64,000 nt of DNA from Microvelia longipes (GCA_018340805.1 JACMZG010000008.1:28059914-28123913), one strand, 5' to 3'; positions 25,199 to 37,793 are shown, counted from the stretch's first letter. Translations and numbers: made by a program. The notes: generated from the letters alone by a model not told the origin.

Positions 25199-26074
25199 GA
25201 CCTTTTCTTTTAATAAATTTAAATTAACTTTAAGTTATAGCTATTGGGTTAAGCAAAAAAAAACATACGAAGGTACCTCATACCTGATTTCTCTATCATA
25301 AATTGATTTCAAAGGTTAAAAAAAGTTTTGCTTAAATTTTTTCAAAGTGATAAGAATGTAAAAACAAATGTCATAAGACCAACCATCAAATAAAGCTATA
25401 ATACTTGACAAATTAAATTTTCTTTTATACAATATTATACTTCTACTCCATGCAATGAGCCATACTATCTAGACATAACATTTACCAACCTAAGAAAAAA
25501 AAACTTTAATAAATCAAGCATATTATACTCCGAAAGTAAGAAGCCGTTATAAATCGATGTTTTTTTAAGATCAGACAAAGAACCCGCGTCATGGTAAGAG
25601 TACCCTACCTCAATCTATATTATAGATAACCTTCTCAAATATCTCCTACACACAGGTATGAGTGTCAAATCCCATGTACTTTCTCCTGTCTTATAATATT
25701 ATAAGATAAACATTTTAACTTTAATGTACTTAGAATTAACAAAGGTCACTTGTTTAGTAGAAAATTAGTTGTAAATATATTTTATAAACATATAATACCA
25801 AGGAAATAAAATAATCCAGTTAATAGAGAGAAAAAGTGCTTATCTGGAAAGATTTGTAGAGACATTTCAGGCTTACTCGATGCATTTTGGGGAAGCTGAA
25901 CGCATATTTTAACTTTTCTACCGAACATTAATTATACTTAATAAGTTATAGGATACTTAATAAAATGTCTTCAATTATTAACCTAGAATTTAATAAGTTA
26001 TTTTTGGGGACAAAAAATGCTCCTTTAATCTAATGATCTGAATCTAAAAAATCACGTTTTAGACCATTATTGTA
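25199..26074. other. AT-rich non-coding region
   Basis: No gene or recognised element is visible. Confidence 0.35.
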
Positions 26075-26545
26075 TTGGTTTATTTTACGAGTATCCCACT
26101 AGAAAAGCTCAATTGGCATTTAAAGGGATGGTGTACACATGTACCGTATTTCAACTCAATTAATTCATTTTCCGATTCTTTACGAGATGAAACTTAGCAC
26201 ATACAGCTACATGCGTGATCACATGATTTTTCAAAATGTTTGCTGAGTCATTATTGCGGGTTAATGATGTCATAAAAACGTTATTTTATTTTCTGAATAG
26301 CACAACTACAGCGGTTGATTGATTTGTGTACAGAGTTTCAACTCTCAAGCATAAATACACTAGGAGCTAGGATGATAACAGACACCCACACATACAGACA
26401 ACTTTGTGAAAACAACTTAAGACTTTAAGAGGCCTTAAAAACACATAAAACGGATAATTCCGGTGACATCCCGGTTTTGGATTTTTTGAAAACACAATAC
26501 TTTTACTATATACCTACGATATAAATGAGGAAAAGTAAAAATACT
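26075..26545 (-). repeat. Family A repeat, partial copy (first of a head-to-tail pair)
   Basis: It begins inside the consensus (CAACTCAATTAATTC region) and runs through TAAATACACTAGGAGC, ACTTTGTGAAAACAACT, CCCGGTTTTGGAT and the end CCTATATACCTACGATATA, then ATGAGGAAAAGTAAAA. It lacks the 5S-like segment. Another copy follows within about 20 bases. Confidence 0.85.
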
Positions 26546-26549
26546 TAAA

Positions 26550-27090
26550 AATCGGGTGCGGAGTTTTTTAAGATCGGATTCGCTACGCTTACCTCCCTAC
26601 TTCTGACTCGCTTCGCTCGTCCTCAGAAGATACAAGTCGTTAAATTTATACTGCAACACGTCTTCGACTAGCTTTGCTTGTCTTCATATAGTACATGCAT
26701 CCGTATTATTCTTAGCGGTCACCCGTACAGCACTGACCACGCTCAATGCTTCTTGATTTTTATGATCCAACAAAAATCATGGATATTCCGTGTTTTATGA
26801 TTTTACGAGTCATTATTGCGAGTTAATGACGTCATAATTTTTTATGACTACAGAGGTAGACTTGATTTTTGTACAAAATGTCAACTCTCTAGCATAAATA
26901 CACAGGGCGCTACGATGATAACAGAACACGCACACACACATACAGACAGACAACTTTGCGAAGCCACTCAGAAGGCCTTAAAAACGCTTGAAATGGATAA
27001 TTCTGGTGACATACAGATTTCGAATTTTTTGCAACACAATATTTTTCCTATATACCTACGGTATAAAAGAGGAAAAGTAAAAATATAGTA
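26550..27090 (-). repeat. Family A repeat, internally deleted, with 5S-like segment
   Basis: It has the family start (CGGGTGCGGAG, GGATTCGCTACGC, GACTCGCTTCGCTCG), the 5S-like segment, a perfect TGACGTCA octamer at 26827-26834, and the complete right end (TACCTACGGTATAAA, GAGGAAAAGT). A stretch between the 5S-like part and the CRE region is shorter than in the 56366 copy. A 90-codon frame crosses it, but that is repeat sequence. Confidence 0.85.
26711..26770 (-). ncRNA. 5S rRNA-like segment in family A
   Basis: Minus-strand reading shows the box C region as TGACCGCTAAG and the box A side as AAGCATTGAGCGTGGTCAGTG. Diverged relic. Confidence 0.6.
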
Positions 27091-28282
27091 GAAAATTTGC
27101 TAAAGAGAGCCAATGAAGAGGATTTCATAGGGATAGGGAAGCATGTATAATCTGTCATAAATAAAAAGTAAAAGTAATCAAAAAGCAATAGTCATGCATT
27201 CCTTTTCCCCTGTATTCATATGGTGTTTAGGAAATATCACACATATTCCATAGGATTAGGCTTATCTAATAGGAATAATTCTGTAACATAATATAAACAA
27301 ATTCGAACTATTTGCATGAAAGAAAACTATTTAATCACTATTGGATGCTATAATGTACTTAGACAGTATCAAGAGACATATGTAAATAGTTAAGTGTTCT
27401 TTAATACGCTTAAAGGAATTTATCCCATACACGAGAAATGCATCGCACTAATGGTTAAGTAGAACAAAAAATGAGACATTTGTTCTTACACACGCATAGG
27501 TTTTGCTACTATCTTTGAAGAAATTAATAAACAAACAAAATGAATTATTAGTATAGGGACACAATACCATATCTGATGACATCATTTCTTTGATTCGATC
27601 TATAGTTTATTTATAATTTTAAGAAATGTAACTTTCTACATGAAAAATACATCATAAACTAATACACATAAATCTAACTTAAATATGGAGAAAATGTAGA
27701 AAGCACTATTGAATACAATGGAAATTCAATAAAAAAAAGTATATTTAGTTCAAGTTAACATCAAATGTTTTAATCACGACAGATAACAATGTTAAATGCA
27801 GAGAAGATAAAGTACAAGTGAATCACAAAACCTGCGTGCGTCATGAATGACAATTTAAAAGTAAGAAAACTAGAATTCATAATTTTAAAACACAAATTAT
27901 ATTTATTATTTATTTTTTTTACAACGTGTTTATGAGAGGGTTTCAATCCAGGGGCGTTAAAGTTAGGTGTTGAAACTACAGTAGGGTGATCAAATCGGTG
28001 CTCAACCAAGTTGAACCCCAAAGCCTAAGATTTAACCTCTTACACAGCGAAGTTCGTGGTTCAGCACGGTGTTAAAACCGGGAGTTGAAATTTCCTCTTG
28101 TATACTTTCAAAGTAAATTGTAAAAACATATTTTAACTTAGGTACTATTAAACTATGCGACTATTATTAGTACAGTGAAGCTAAATTATGACCATTCGGA
28201 AAAAGGTTGGAAAGAGATGAATACAAATAATCATAAATGGATTTGTAGTAACAACAGGAAATTTAGTCAGTACTGGTAGCAG
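27091..28282. other. AT-rich non-coding region
   Basis: No gene recognised. A short minus frame at 27770-28021 has no supporting features. Confidence 0.35.
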
Positions 28283-29090
28283 AAATAAACCAAGTAGAGA
28301 AACAAATGACAGGAATGGCGGACCTGGAATGTAGTTAACATTTTGTCCACCAGGGAGTTGGCTCAAATACCTTGTAACTGGAAACAAACTATTTATGGTA
28401 CTCAAAAATTTTGTTTTAATTGCGTTTCTCTGTAAATTTTAGTATAAAATGTAAATAATTTGTGTAAGGAATAAAGGTTAAAAGTATAACGATAAAGGTT
28501 TAAATGCAAATCCTTAAATATACTAGGTTAGTTTAAATGAGCGCCAAATTAAACATTTTTTCGAGTGCACTACTTAACCTAGTACGTTTTTGCGAGTGAT
28601 ATTTGTTTTCTCTCTTCAAATATTAATTGTAGTTAGTAATTTAACTACTTTCACCAAAAAATGTTGAATATCTTTAATAATATAATTAAAGCAATCGTAA
28701 TTTCAAATAATATTTAAGGCATAACACTGTCCTTTGTATGTTCTTCAAAATCTTAATAAAAACATGTGATTTATTTGTACTATAGTTTCTCTTTTTCTTT
28801 AACTAAATTATTGTAACAATTATTTCGCAGATTTTAATACGAAATCATTAAATTAGCTCGCAGATATTAAAGTACGAAAACACAATAAAAAGTAAAGCTC
28901 ACCTAATTTTATCTGTGTTGCCAATAAAATTAAATAAAAAAAACCTAAATCCTAATAGGGCCATGCGCAGTTATTCCAATTTTAGCTATTTATTAATTTT
29001 TGAGCCAGCAATCAGCTGATGACGTATGTCAATTTTTTTTACACAGGTTAGTATAGGAGTTTTCCTACTTGGATTATATATTACTTTACC
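28283..29090. mobile_element. TIR element, copy 2 (about 0.8 kb, non-autonomous)
   Basis: Same family and orientation as 5067-5866. Left end AAATAAACCAAGTAGAGAAAC, right end TTTTCCTACTTGGATTATAT. The internal blocks (CACCAGGGAGTTGGCTCAAA, GCAATCGTAATTTCAAATAA, CATGCGCAGTTATTCC, GAGCCAGCAATCAGC) appear in the same order as in copy 1. Substitutions and small indels separate the two copies, so both are old. No coding frame. Confidence 0.75.
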
Positions 29091-30884
29091 TAGATGAAAG
29101 CAACATATAGGTTAAATTATAGAACAAGTATTCAAATAATACTAATTCAATTATAAATAGAATTATACTAAACAAATTAATACATAAATAAATTACAGAT
29201 TAATTATAAACAAATAATAAAAATAAAAATTATACAGATTTAGAGCCATAACTACGTCATTCATAAGTAACAAATAAAAAAAAATACAGTTTGCAGATAT
29301 TTATTTTATTTATTTCACTATTGTTATATTTATATAGATTTTGAATATATATTAAAGATATTTTCAAAAACGAATTGAAAATCATTTAATTAAAATCATA
29401 AGGTTTGAAATAGGTAATCTTCAAGGAAAATTATATGTTTCAGTAATATTATTTTCTCAGTGCGTTTTCCAGGATCAAATACTATTTTACAATTAAAAAA
29501 TCATATTAAAGTAATAACCTTAAAAACGGACTTTTCATAATATAAAAATGCATTATCAGGAATATAAGAAGTGTCATTTTTAAGTGTGAAATATTATTTG
29601 AGAAAAAGAAAATTAAGTATATTCCAACAATGGTCACAACCCAACTTTCTTTAAAAGAATTTAGAATACATTAAGTTATAACTCTCTTGGCGTAAAATTA
29701 TCTTAATTCTAAAAATAATATTTTAGATGTATTAGTGCTTAAAGAAAGTATAGGCATAAGAAAAAAATAGCAGCTACGGACATCTAAGTATTCATTAAAA
29801 ATAAACACATAATAAAATAAACGTCATCTAATAATATGCGTTTCATATTTTAATAGACTTTAACTTTCTAGAAATAAATTTAATATTTATAAAATAAATG
29901 CAATAAAAGCGCATAAATTATGACTAAATAATAAATACAGATTTTAGAAAATAAAAATAATGTACTATAAAATTAGCATTTTACATTTAGGGAATAGCTG
30001 ATGTTATGCAAAATAATATTTTATGTTACAATCCCATTTTATTTATATATTTTCTTTACATAATCTTATTACATTAAAAGATCTTTTATTTAAAAAGGAA
30101 AAAAATCTTAACAAATTATGCAGGAAGTAGAGGAAAAGTAAATAAAAACAAAAAAATTGCAGTAAAAGGGAAAGCGAAGCAAAATCAACAAAACAATAAC
30201 AATCGTCAATTCAGAAGCAATGACACTCATTTCTGTGAAATAAATAAACAACCTTTCACAAATTTTACGGTCAATTTTAAGAAGTACGTTGCACAATAAT
30301 AATAACTTTAAAACTAAATAAAGATTAAATTATGACAATTCTTTATTTATTTGCACAGACATTTCTTCATACGTATTTTCTTTAGAATATTTTTGTCTGT
30401 TCGTTTTATAAATGCCTGTTATAAAAGACATTTTAAAATATTAGCATAAATAATAAAAGTAATAGCCATAAACTTAAGTGTTAAACGTATTTTTAACACT
30501 TTCTAAAATTTATATTGAGTGATAAAGTAAGTAATAATATCGGGTAGTCATGTAGTAAGTAATAAAGATAATAGTTATAGTCAAAAAGTCAGAAATAACA
30601 ACTTAAATAAATTTAAGTTGTTGAATAAATTACTAAAAAAAAGAAACATGAAAAGTGGCAATTTAATTTATCTATATTTAAAATTTAACTAATTTTTATA
30701 TTTAAAAACAAATAAACGAATTATAAAACAAATTCTTTACAAATTCAAGCATAAAACTGTAAGAAAACTTTCGCTGCATATTTATGAACATTTTAAAATA
30801 AAGTTATAAATAAGTGTGAACACTTTTTTATTTTTTGTGATAAAAAAATTAATTCAAAAGCATATCATATAATTCTCACTACTT
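29091..30884. other. AT-rich non-coding region
   Basis: No gene or recognised element is visible. Confidence 0.35.
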
Positions 30885-31330
30885 CGGACTCGATTTGCTT
30901 TTCCTCAGATTATGGAAATCAAATAATTTATATTGTGCTTCGACTTCAGACCCGCATTGCTTGTAATATTATTTTTTCCAACTGTCACCCAACCAGATAC
31001 TGACCTTCCTAAATGCTGCTTTAAATTAGGGACATACGAACCGTATTGGAATAAAACTTAGTTCTCTTATTTATTAATTACATAAGAGGATAAAAATAAA
31101 GAACCAAATTCTAACTCGGATTTTTTTTCAATTTTTTAAAATAACACACTAAGAGCTAAAATGATAACAAATACACACATACAGAAAGATGCCTTTGTAA
31201 AAACCACTCAGAAGGTCTTAAAAGCATCTGAAACGGATGACTTAGATAAAATCCCGGTTTCGGATTTTTAATGCCCACACAAAACTTTTCCTACATACCT
31301 ACGCTATGACTGAGGAAAAGTAAAAATAAA
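30885..31330 (-). repeat. Family A repeat, old deleted copy with 5S-like segment
   Basis: Shows ACTTCGGACTCGATTTGC, a diverged 5S-like segment (about 30976-31030), AAAACCACTCAGAAGG, ATCCCGGTTTCGGAT and the family end GAGGAAAAGTAAAA. Large internal deletion. Confidence 0.8.
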
Positions 31331-34120
31331 CACAAAAAAAGAATCAATAATCCGAAATCACAAAATAGCCAAAATATTCAATAGTCCATAATTAATTTTA
31401 TAAACATTTTAAATGCTGTTGAATTCTTTCACATCTAAATATTTTATGACCAATTCTTAAGACTGTCATCGTGGTCATACAATTATTCCTAGATGAACAT
31501 ATTGACCGTCAAGATGTTAAAATTGATATTAAGCTATAGAATAATTCCGATAATACTACGTCATTGTTAATTTCAATGAAGTAATATTGATTTTATTGAC
31601 CGGAATATTCAAAGGAAACTTACGAAAAGAAATCTTAGTTTTTTTTGTCTTATCTTGTCTATAGCCGACATTCTAGGATATTTTTTATTTAATATGTAAG
31701 CACTCAAAAATAATTGATTTTTTTAATTGACTTTAGAGTGCTATCTTAATTACTTTATACATACAGTTTTTACGATTTCACTTAATTTGTTAATGCACAA
31801 ATTTTGTGCATTGATAAAATTACATACTACGGTTAAGTTGATTATCTGCTAAAAGTATTATATAAGTAACTTACAACTCATATTAATCTGCAATAAAAAA
31901 AACACTTACCTGGAACAGATAAAAAACATAAAAATTATTAACTTTCATAGGGAGATAGAAACATGTAACACATAATTATAGAAAGAATCAAAACAATAGC
32001 ATAGGAATACGTTTTTATAGGAAGGGTTTAACCAAATAACTATGACTAGTTTCTAAGTGTAATTTATATAAAAATGCTTAATTTAAAAAAAATGCTCTAA
32101 TTATAAACAACAAGCCAAAATGCGACCGATGCGGGCAAAATATAACAGCGTTATAATTTCGATATTTATTTTATTAGTATTATTTGTTACTTTTGACAAC
32201 AAGGAATTTAAGATAAAAAATAAAAGTTTGATAAAGGATCTGTAAAAGCCATCTAAATCAAACTTAAACCTTTAGGTATGAGCAAAAACATAATTCAATA
32301 TTCTTACATATTAAAATGATACGTAAATGGCTAGATTAGTTTATACATAAGATTTATGTATAACCCCATGCCCCATGTAGGATGGGAATACTAAGTTATC
32401 AGCAAAAACTCCTTAACGTTATAGTAGGCTTTCTCAAGAAAGAAATTTAAAGAAAGTTTTGAGTGGAAGTTAAACTATCTAAGCGGGTAATTTATTAAAA
32501 CACCTTATTCCATTAAAATTTGGAGACTGATTATTTGGGCCTAAAAGTGGGAATATTGATGTTAGCAATATATCTAGTGCCATAATTATGGTTTTTAATA
32601 TAATTGAACTACTCCTTATCATACTTCACTTTAAGGAAAAGCAACAATTAAAAATGTAGGCTGAGTAAAAAGTAATGTCAATGAAAAAGTATAAAAAGTA
32701 TTGTTTGTTCTTTGAGTCATGTTTAGCATTATTGATGATACTAATAGCTATTTTAAAATTAATTTTATGCCATAAGGTTTAAATTAAAAAAAATAACGAA
32801 CAAAAAATACTGTCATTTTATTATTTACGACAGGTCTCAGTTATTAAGTAAATAAGGAATCAGTTAATAAGTAAATAATAATAATTAATTCTCATTTTTG
32901 CTAATTCATCATTGGTTTAAATGATATTAGTTGCTAAATGAATTCCAGCTTAGAATTTTTGCTTTTTTTTAAAAAAAAACTTTTGAAAACCAATAAGACC
33001 ATTTGATAACAAATAAACAATAATTTATTTGGTTTAATGTCTATATTAGGGAAAGCAACTAAAATTAAAAATCATAAAACCAAGGGAAGTAATTATAAAG
33101 ATCAGGGAAATCTAAACGCGAAATTATAAATCAATGCCAATAGCAGGAAAAAATATTACATTTTCTTAATCTTTAGTATTACACGTACAATAAATATATA
33201 ATAAAATAAAATTTACAAGATAAATCAATAAGTACATAAAATCCTAATATATGTTATAAAATAAATAAAGTTTAATTTTATTAAAATTAACCTAATTAGT
33301 AAGCTATAAGCTATTTTTAAGATAAATTAAAAATGTTACTACGTTTACTAATTTTTATAATAACAATTTAGTTTAATTAAATATCAAAGGCAGTCTCATA
33401 GATTTCTAAAAACAAATCTAAAACAATCTAAGAATATGAGTAGATTTCGCTAAAATGCCGAGGTTAAAATTTATAACGTAAATTACGTCATATTTTTTAT
33501 CGTGTTTTTAATGCATTTATTATACACATTACAGAAAAAAAACATCGTAATTACACACCCTTGTTTCAATGGTAGATTTAGAAAAAAAGTTAATAACACT
33601 AACAGAGTATATCTCATTAAGAACTCAGGGACGTAAATAATGTAACAATAGACAACAATAGTGGTAAGCACGCAACAGGTAATAACGACAAAAGTAGCAC
33701 TAACAGTACAACGGACAAAAAGTGAAAGGGCCCATTAGACTTTTTGGCAATTCTTTAAACTATATTAAAATGATCTTCTTGAAAATGTTATCTAAGTAAA
33801 ATATAGTACAGTTGTAGATTTGTGTAATCTTAAAAACACGAAAAAGGAAAGTTTCATAAAATTAAACATAAAGTAAGATAATATAAGAAATAAAAAAAAA
33901 GTACTAGAGATACTTAAAAAAATTAAAACAGAAAGGTATGTTTTAAAAGTATAAAGTTAATAGTCATGAAAACTTGGAAAGAGAAGAAAATTTTTTAGGC
34001 ACTTAGAAAAGAGCACCTTAGTTTAGATGAGTGGTTGAAAAATATATTATTTTCATGGATTTAGCCAATTAGGATACCAGAGAAATAGCATACAAACATA
34101 ACAGTTTATAACATAATATA
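31331..34120. other. AT-rich non-coding region
   Basis: No gene or recognised element. A few short frames are chance openings in AT-rich DNA. Confidence 0.35.
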
Positions 34121-34133
34121 ATATGTTATTATA
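34121..34133. repeat. Target-site duplication of the SINE, left copy
   Basis: ATATGTTATTATA, identical to 34360-34372 on the other side of the SINE. Confidence 0.85.
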
Positions 34134-34359
34134 AAAAAATAAAATGCCGTTTTAGGGCCTTTCGGCCATCAGGGTATTCACCCTGCGGGAACCACCTCAA
34201 GTGGGTAGCATCTACTACACTCTAAGAATTAATTAAAGTTGGCGAAATCTTTTTAATACAAATACTATTCATAAATCTTAGAGCATAGCCCGGGCTGCGA
34301 ACCCCGGACCTCCGGTGCCGAAATCGAACGCCTTTACGATCACGGCCACGGAGGCAGAT
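34134..34359 (-). mobile_element. tRNA-derived SINE
   Basis: On the minus strand the head (34359 down to about 34290) is a tRNA-like sequence. It starts GCCTCCGTGGCCGTGATCG (A-box-like), then CACCGGAGG, then GGGGTTCGCAGCCCGGGC (B-box-like, T-loop region). The body contains GGGTGAATACCCTGATGGCC and GAAAGGCCCTAAAACGGC, with short self-complementary stretches. The 3' tail is T/A-rich, ending in a T-run rather than a plain poly(A). Identical 13-base duplications on both sides (34121-34133 and 34360-34372) show it arrived by retrotransposition as a complete unit. It would be transcribed by RNA polymerase III from the internal boxes. Confidence 0.88.
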
Positions 34360-34372
34360 ATATGTTATTATA
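34360..34372. repeat. Target-site duplication of the SINE, right copy
   Basis: ATATGTTATTATA, the partner of 34121-34133. Confidence 0.85.
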
Positions 34373-34443
34373 TATAATTTAATAAGGTATTAAATAGAAA
34401 TAAAGGACGAATGGTATAAATGAAAAAATATGCACTAAGGAAG

Positions 34444-34620
34444 TAAAGAATGCTATTATCTCCCTGAGCAGTTAGTTGGTTCCTAAGCCGAGGAACCAAA
34501 GCATTTAACTCCTGAGGCAAAGCCGAGGTATTTAAGTGTTTAAATCCCGAGGCAAGCCAAGGTAGTTATGACTATTAATCCCCGAGGCGAAGCCGAGGTT
34601 GATAATTGCGAGGGGGAAAA
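34444..34620. repeat. Short GC-rich tandem repeat (CCGAGGCGAAGCCGAGGT type)
   Basis: Three to four imperfect units of about 45 bases, each with CCGAGG...GCCGAGGT flanked by AT-rich spacer. Units contain the near-palindrome GAGGCGAAGCCGAGG. Confidence 0.75.
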
Positions 34621-34675
34621 TAGCAATTTTATCTCCAGAGGTTGATTTTATTCTAATGCGGTATGTAGTATTTTA

Positions 34676-34985
34676 TTCTAATTTTTGGGTCGGACCCTCT
34701 AATAAATTTAGGGGGTGCTACCTCCGAAAAAATCAACAAATTTTTTAAAGCTCCAAACAACTTTTTTTAACCTGAAACAGATTTTGAGCCTGTAAAAAGT
34801 GTGTTTTTTTCTTTGGTCGGGCCCCTTATACATTTTGGGAGTGCTGCCCCAAAAACATAAAAAAATGTATTGCTCCGAACTACTTCTTTTGACCTAAAAC
34901 GGATTTTGAGCCAATAATTTTTTTTTTCGTCGAGTCCCCTAATAAATTTTAGGGATGCCACCCCCGGAAAAAATTACAATAATTG
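34676..34985. repeat. Tandem repeat of about 125 bases, about 2.4 units
   Basis: Each unit has GGTCGGGCCCCTTATACATT, then GGGAGTGCTGCCCC, a spacer, GCTCCGAACTACTTC, and GACCTAAAACGGATTTTGAG. The three copies differ by about a fifth by eye. Frames across it are not genes. Confidence 0.85.
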
Positions 34986-36021
34986 GTCAGTGACATGTAT
35001 AAATTTATTGAGTACCACTCCCCTATAAAATTATATAATTGGCTCTAATAACCCAATAATAGGAAGTACTTTTTATTCACAAGGGATAAAAAGTTACTTT
35101 TACTCCAAGGGAGTGAAAAGTAAAGTGCTTCTTTACTCCCTATAAACTAATCAATAAACTTTACATTATACACCGTCTGGAGATAAAATTCATTTAGTCA
35201 ATTAACTTTTTCAACAGATACTCTTGTTTTCTATAATTAAAATATTAAAGTTTTGTAGTAGTAATAAAATAATTTAATTAAAATTCCATAAAAATATAGT
35301 TTCTTTTAATATTCTAAAAAGGTTAAGTATAAATTAATAAAAAATAGATTAGAATGGTTGAAAATTTAATTTTCAATCACTACTAGAATAGAGTGAAGGG
35401 TGAAAAAAGCTATGATTAAAGTTATGCAATAATAATAAAATAGCTACCTTACAGGTAACTTTTCACTTTTTCAATTTCCTAAGAAATTATGAGGTAGCAG
35501 AACCTACAAAGTTATGAGATCGGGTGGAATATAAAGATTATCATTACCAGATATTTACTATCATTCTATAAGATAACTTTTTGAAGGTGGAAAATTCTAT
35601 AAAGATTCTTTCCAATAAAAAATTATTATCATTATTTTTTTAATAAAACCAATTTTTAATTTGTATAATTTATTTTATGATTCTACATTTTCGTCCGCCT
35701 CTAGACACTGGCAGAAACACTCTTAAAACCAAATTCATAAAAGTGAATGGATGTAAATAATTAAATATTGTAAAATATATAGATCTAATATAAATATAAC
35801 ATTAATTATTTTAAGTGAAAGTTATAAATTTAGATAGACTTAATTCAGAACTTAAAATAACTTTTAACTTGACATTAAAAATAAATTAGTTAAATCGGGA
35901 AAAACTTGCACTATATTTACATTTCAACTGAGATAAGATAATCTTAAACATACTTATAAACACATAATTATATATTTACAAAATAATTATAGATTTACAT
36001 TTCAACTGAGTTGAGTTCATA
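34986..36021. other. AT-rich non-coding region
   Basis: No gene or recognised element is visible. Confidence 0.35.
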
Positions 36022-36305
36022 ACTAAAGTAGAAGTAGTAGTATATAGTTGTAGTAGTAGTAGTATGTAGCAGTAGTCAAGTAGTATTAGTAGCATAGTAT
36101 TAAAAGTATAGTAGTAGTAGTATGTAGTTGTGGTAGTAGTAGTAGTATAGAAGAGTATAATAGAAGTAGTAGTATATAGTAGTAGTAGTATAGTAGTATG
36201 CAATTGTAGTATAGTAGTAGTAGCAGTATATTGTTGTAGTGGTAGTATTATAGTCATAGTAGTAGAAGTATGTAGTAGTACTAGTAATATAGTAGTAGTA
36301 GATTA
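36022..36305. repeat. (TAG)n-type imperfect microsatellite
   Basis: GTA/TAG trinucleotides with frequent TATGTAGTTG interruptions. The minus-strand tyrosine/threonine frames are translations of the repeat. Confidence 0.95.
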
Positions 36306-36514
36306 TAACTATTCTCATACATCTGCTTTCACTCTGCAAGTAAAAATTAAGTTATAATAGCACATATAGTGTATAAATATTACGCGTTAGTTAATAGCAA
36401 ATAACATTTTAATAAGTCTCTTATGATTTTATATTTTATAAGGCAAAATCAAATAATATCATTACCTAAGATACGTAGGTAAAATTGTAATTAAGTCATT
36501 ACTAATTTTTTTAC

Positions 36515-36915
36515 CACACCCAATACAAAGGTAATTATTACCCAATACAAAGTATATAGGTAATTATTACCCAATACAAAGTATAGGTAATTATTACCCA
36601 ATACAAAGTATATTGGTAATTATTACCCAATACAAATTATAAAGGTAATTATTACCCAATACAAAGTATAGGTAATTATTACCCAATACAAAGTATATTG
36701 GTAATTATTACCCAATACAAATTATAAAAGGTAATTATTACCAATACAAAGTATATAGTAATTTATTACCAATATAAAGTATATAGGTAATTATTGGCCA
36801 ATATAAAGTACATAGGTAATTAATAACCCAATACAAATTATATAGGTAATTATTGCCCAATATAAAGTACATAGGTAATTAATTACCCAATACAAATTAT
36901 ATAGGTAATTAATCA
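36515..36915. repeat. 28-31-base minisatellite with palindromic core, about 13 units
   Basis: The unit reads TAGGTAATTATTACCCAATA then CAAAGTATA. The core GGTAATTATTACC is a near-perfect palindrome, so every unit can form a small stem. Confidence 0.95.
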
Positions 36916-37744
36916 TACTTAGTAACTCAAATAATTGTATTAGCTCTCTCACATGATAAAAACATTAAAAATATTAAAATAAAAAAAAAATACGAAAATA
37001 AGTCTTCATTATGAGAAAATCAAGAAATTAAAAAAGTTTTAAACAGGTAACTTAGGGTTTTAAATACAAATAATCTATCCTTTTCACATTCTAATGTTTG
37101 TAATAAGAAATTTCGATGGCCCTAACAAATACATTCAATCAAATTGGTTCAGCATCAAACAAGTTATAAATAAACCAGGGAAATGACGTTCGTGTTGGTA
37201 GAGTGCCATTTGATTCAATTTGTGTTTTCCCAGGTGTAGTCCTATTGTCTGAGAGTAAGATGTAACAAATTTAACAACTCTATCACACATGCGAACAACT
37301 GAATCAAAGAATTAAATTAACTTGATAATTAGATTGATACAAATTTTTTTTACATTCACTCATTTTAATTCTTTTTCTTCAATGCTTAAAGAATAAATTA
37401 TATTAATTTTTCTTAAATGATAACATTTAAAGATACTAAAACATTTTAGCCAGTAGATTCAAATACGCAAGGAGATAAAGAAAGTTTCATCTTCAATAAA
37501 TAAAGATGCTGTAAATAATTACAGCATAACCTGCTACCAACCACAAATAGGCCGTTGTTTGTGCCCGGAGAGAAGGAAGTTTATCTTCTTCAGTGTGGTT
37601 TTTATAACTTTAAAGACTAAATAAATCTACATTTAGTCTTATTCAGCATGAAATAGGTATCATTGGATACTTATCATTTATATATCTATCTTAAACTTTT
37701 TAACTATAAGTATTATCTGTTTGAAATATTAAACTGTACAAATA
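36916..37744. other. AT-rich non-coding region
   Basis: No gene or recognised element. A short hairpin (TACAGCAT-type words) lies at about 37505-37530. Confidence 0.3.
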
Positions 37745-37793
37745 ATTATACAGAACAAATTTTTCATTTTTATATTTCCTCACCTACTACTAT
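37745..37793 (+). repeat. Family A relative, left remnant interrupted by an insertion
   Basis: TTTATATTTCCTCACCTACT resembles the reversed family end. The family sequence appears to resume at 40091 (ATAAGGAAAAGTATTGAG), on the far side of the composite element. Confidence 0.45.

Noticed and set aside
26816..27088. 90-codon plus frame
   Set aside because: It lies wholly inside a family A copy and other copies of the same sequence do not keep the frame.
28181..28405. 74-codon minus frame sharing LSQLPGGQ with a frame at 4915-5151
   Set aside because: The match comes from the two copies of the TIR element, and the frame is not kept across the element.
34290..34359. A functional tRNA gene
   Set aside because: The A and B boxes are recognisable, but stems are imperfect and it is joined to a SINE body with target-site duplications.
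35976..36339. Tyr/Thr-rich minus-strand frames
   Set aside because: They arise from the TAG trinucleotide repeat and have no other sign of coding.
36515..36915. CRISPR array
   Set aside because: The units are contiguous minisatellite repeats with no unique spacers, in eukaryotic DNA.
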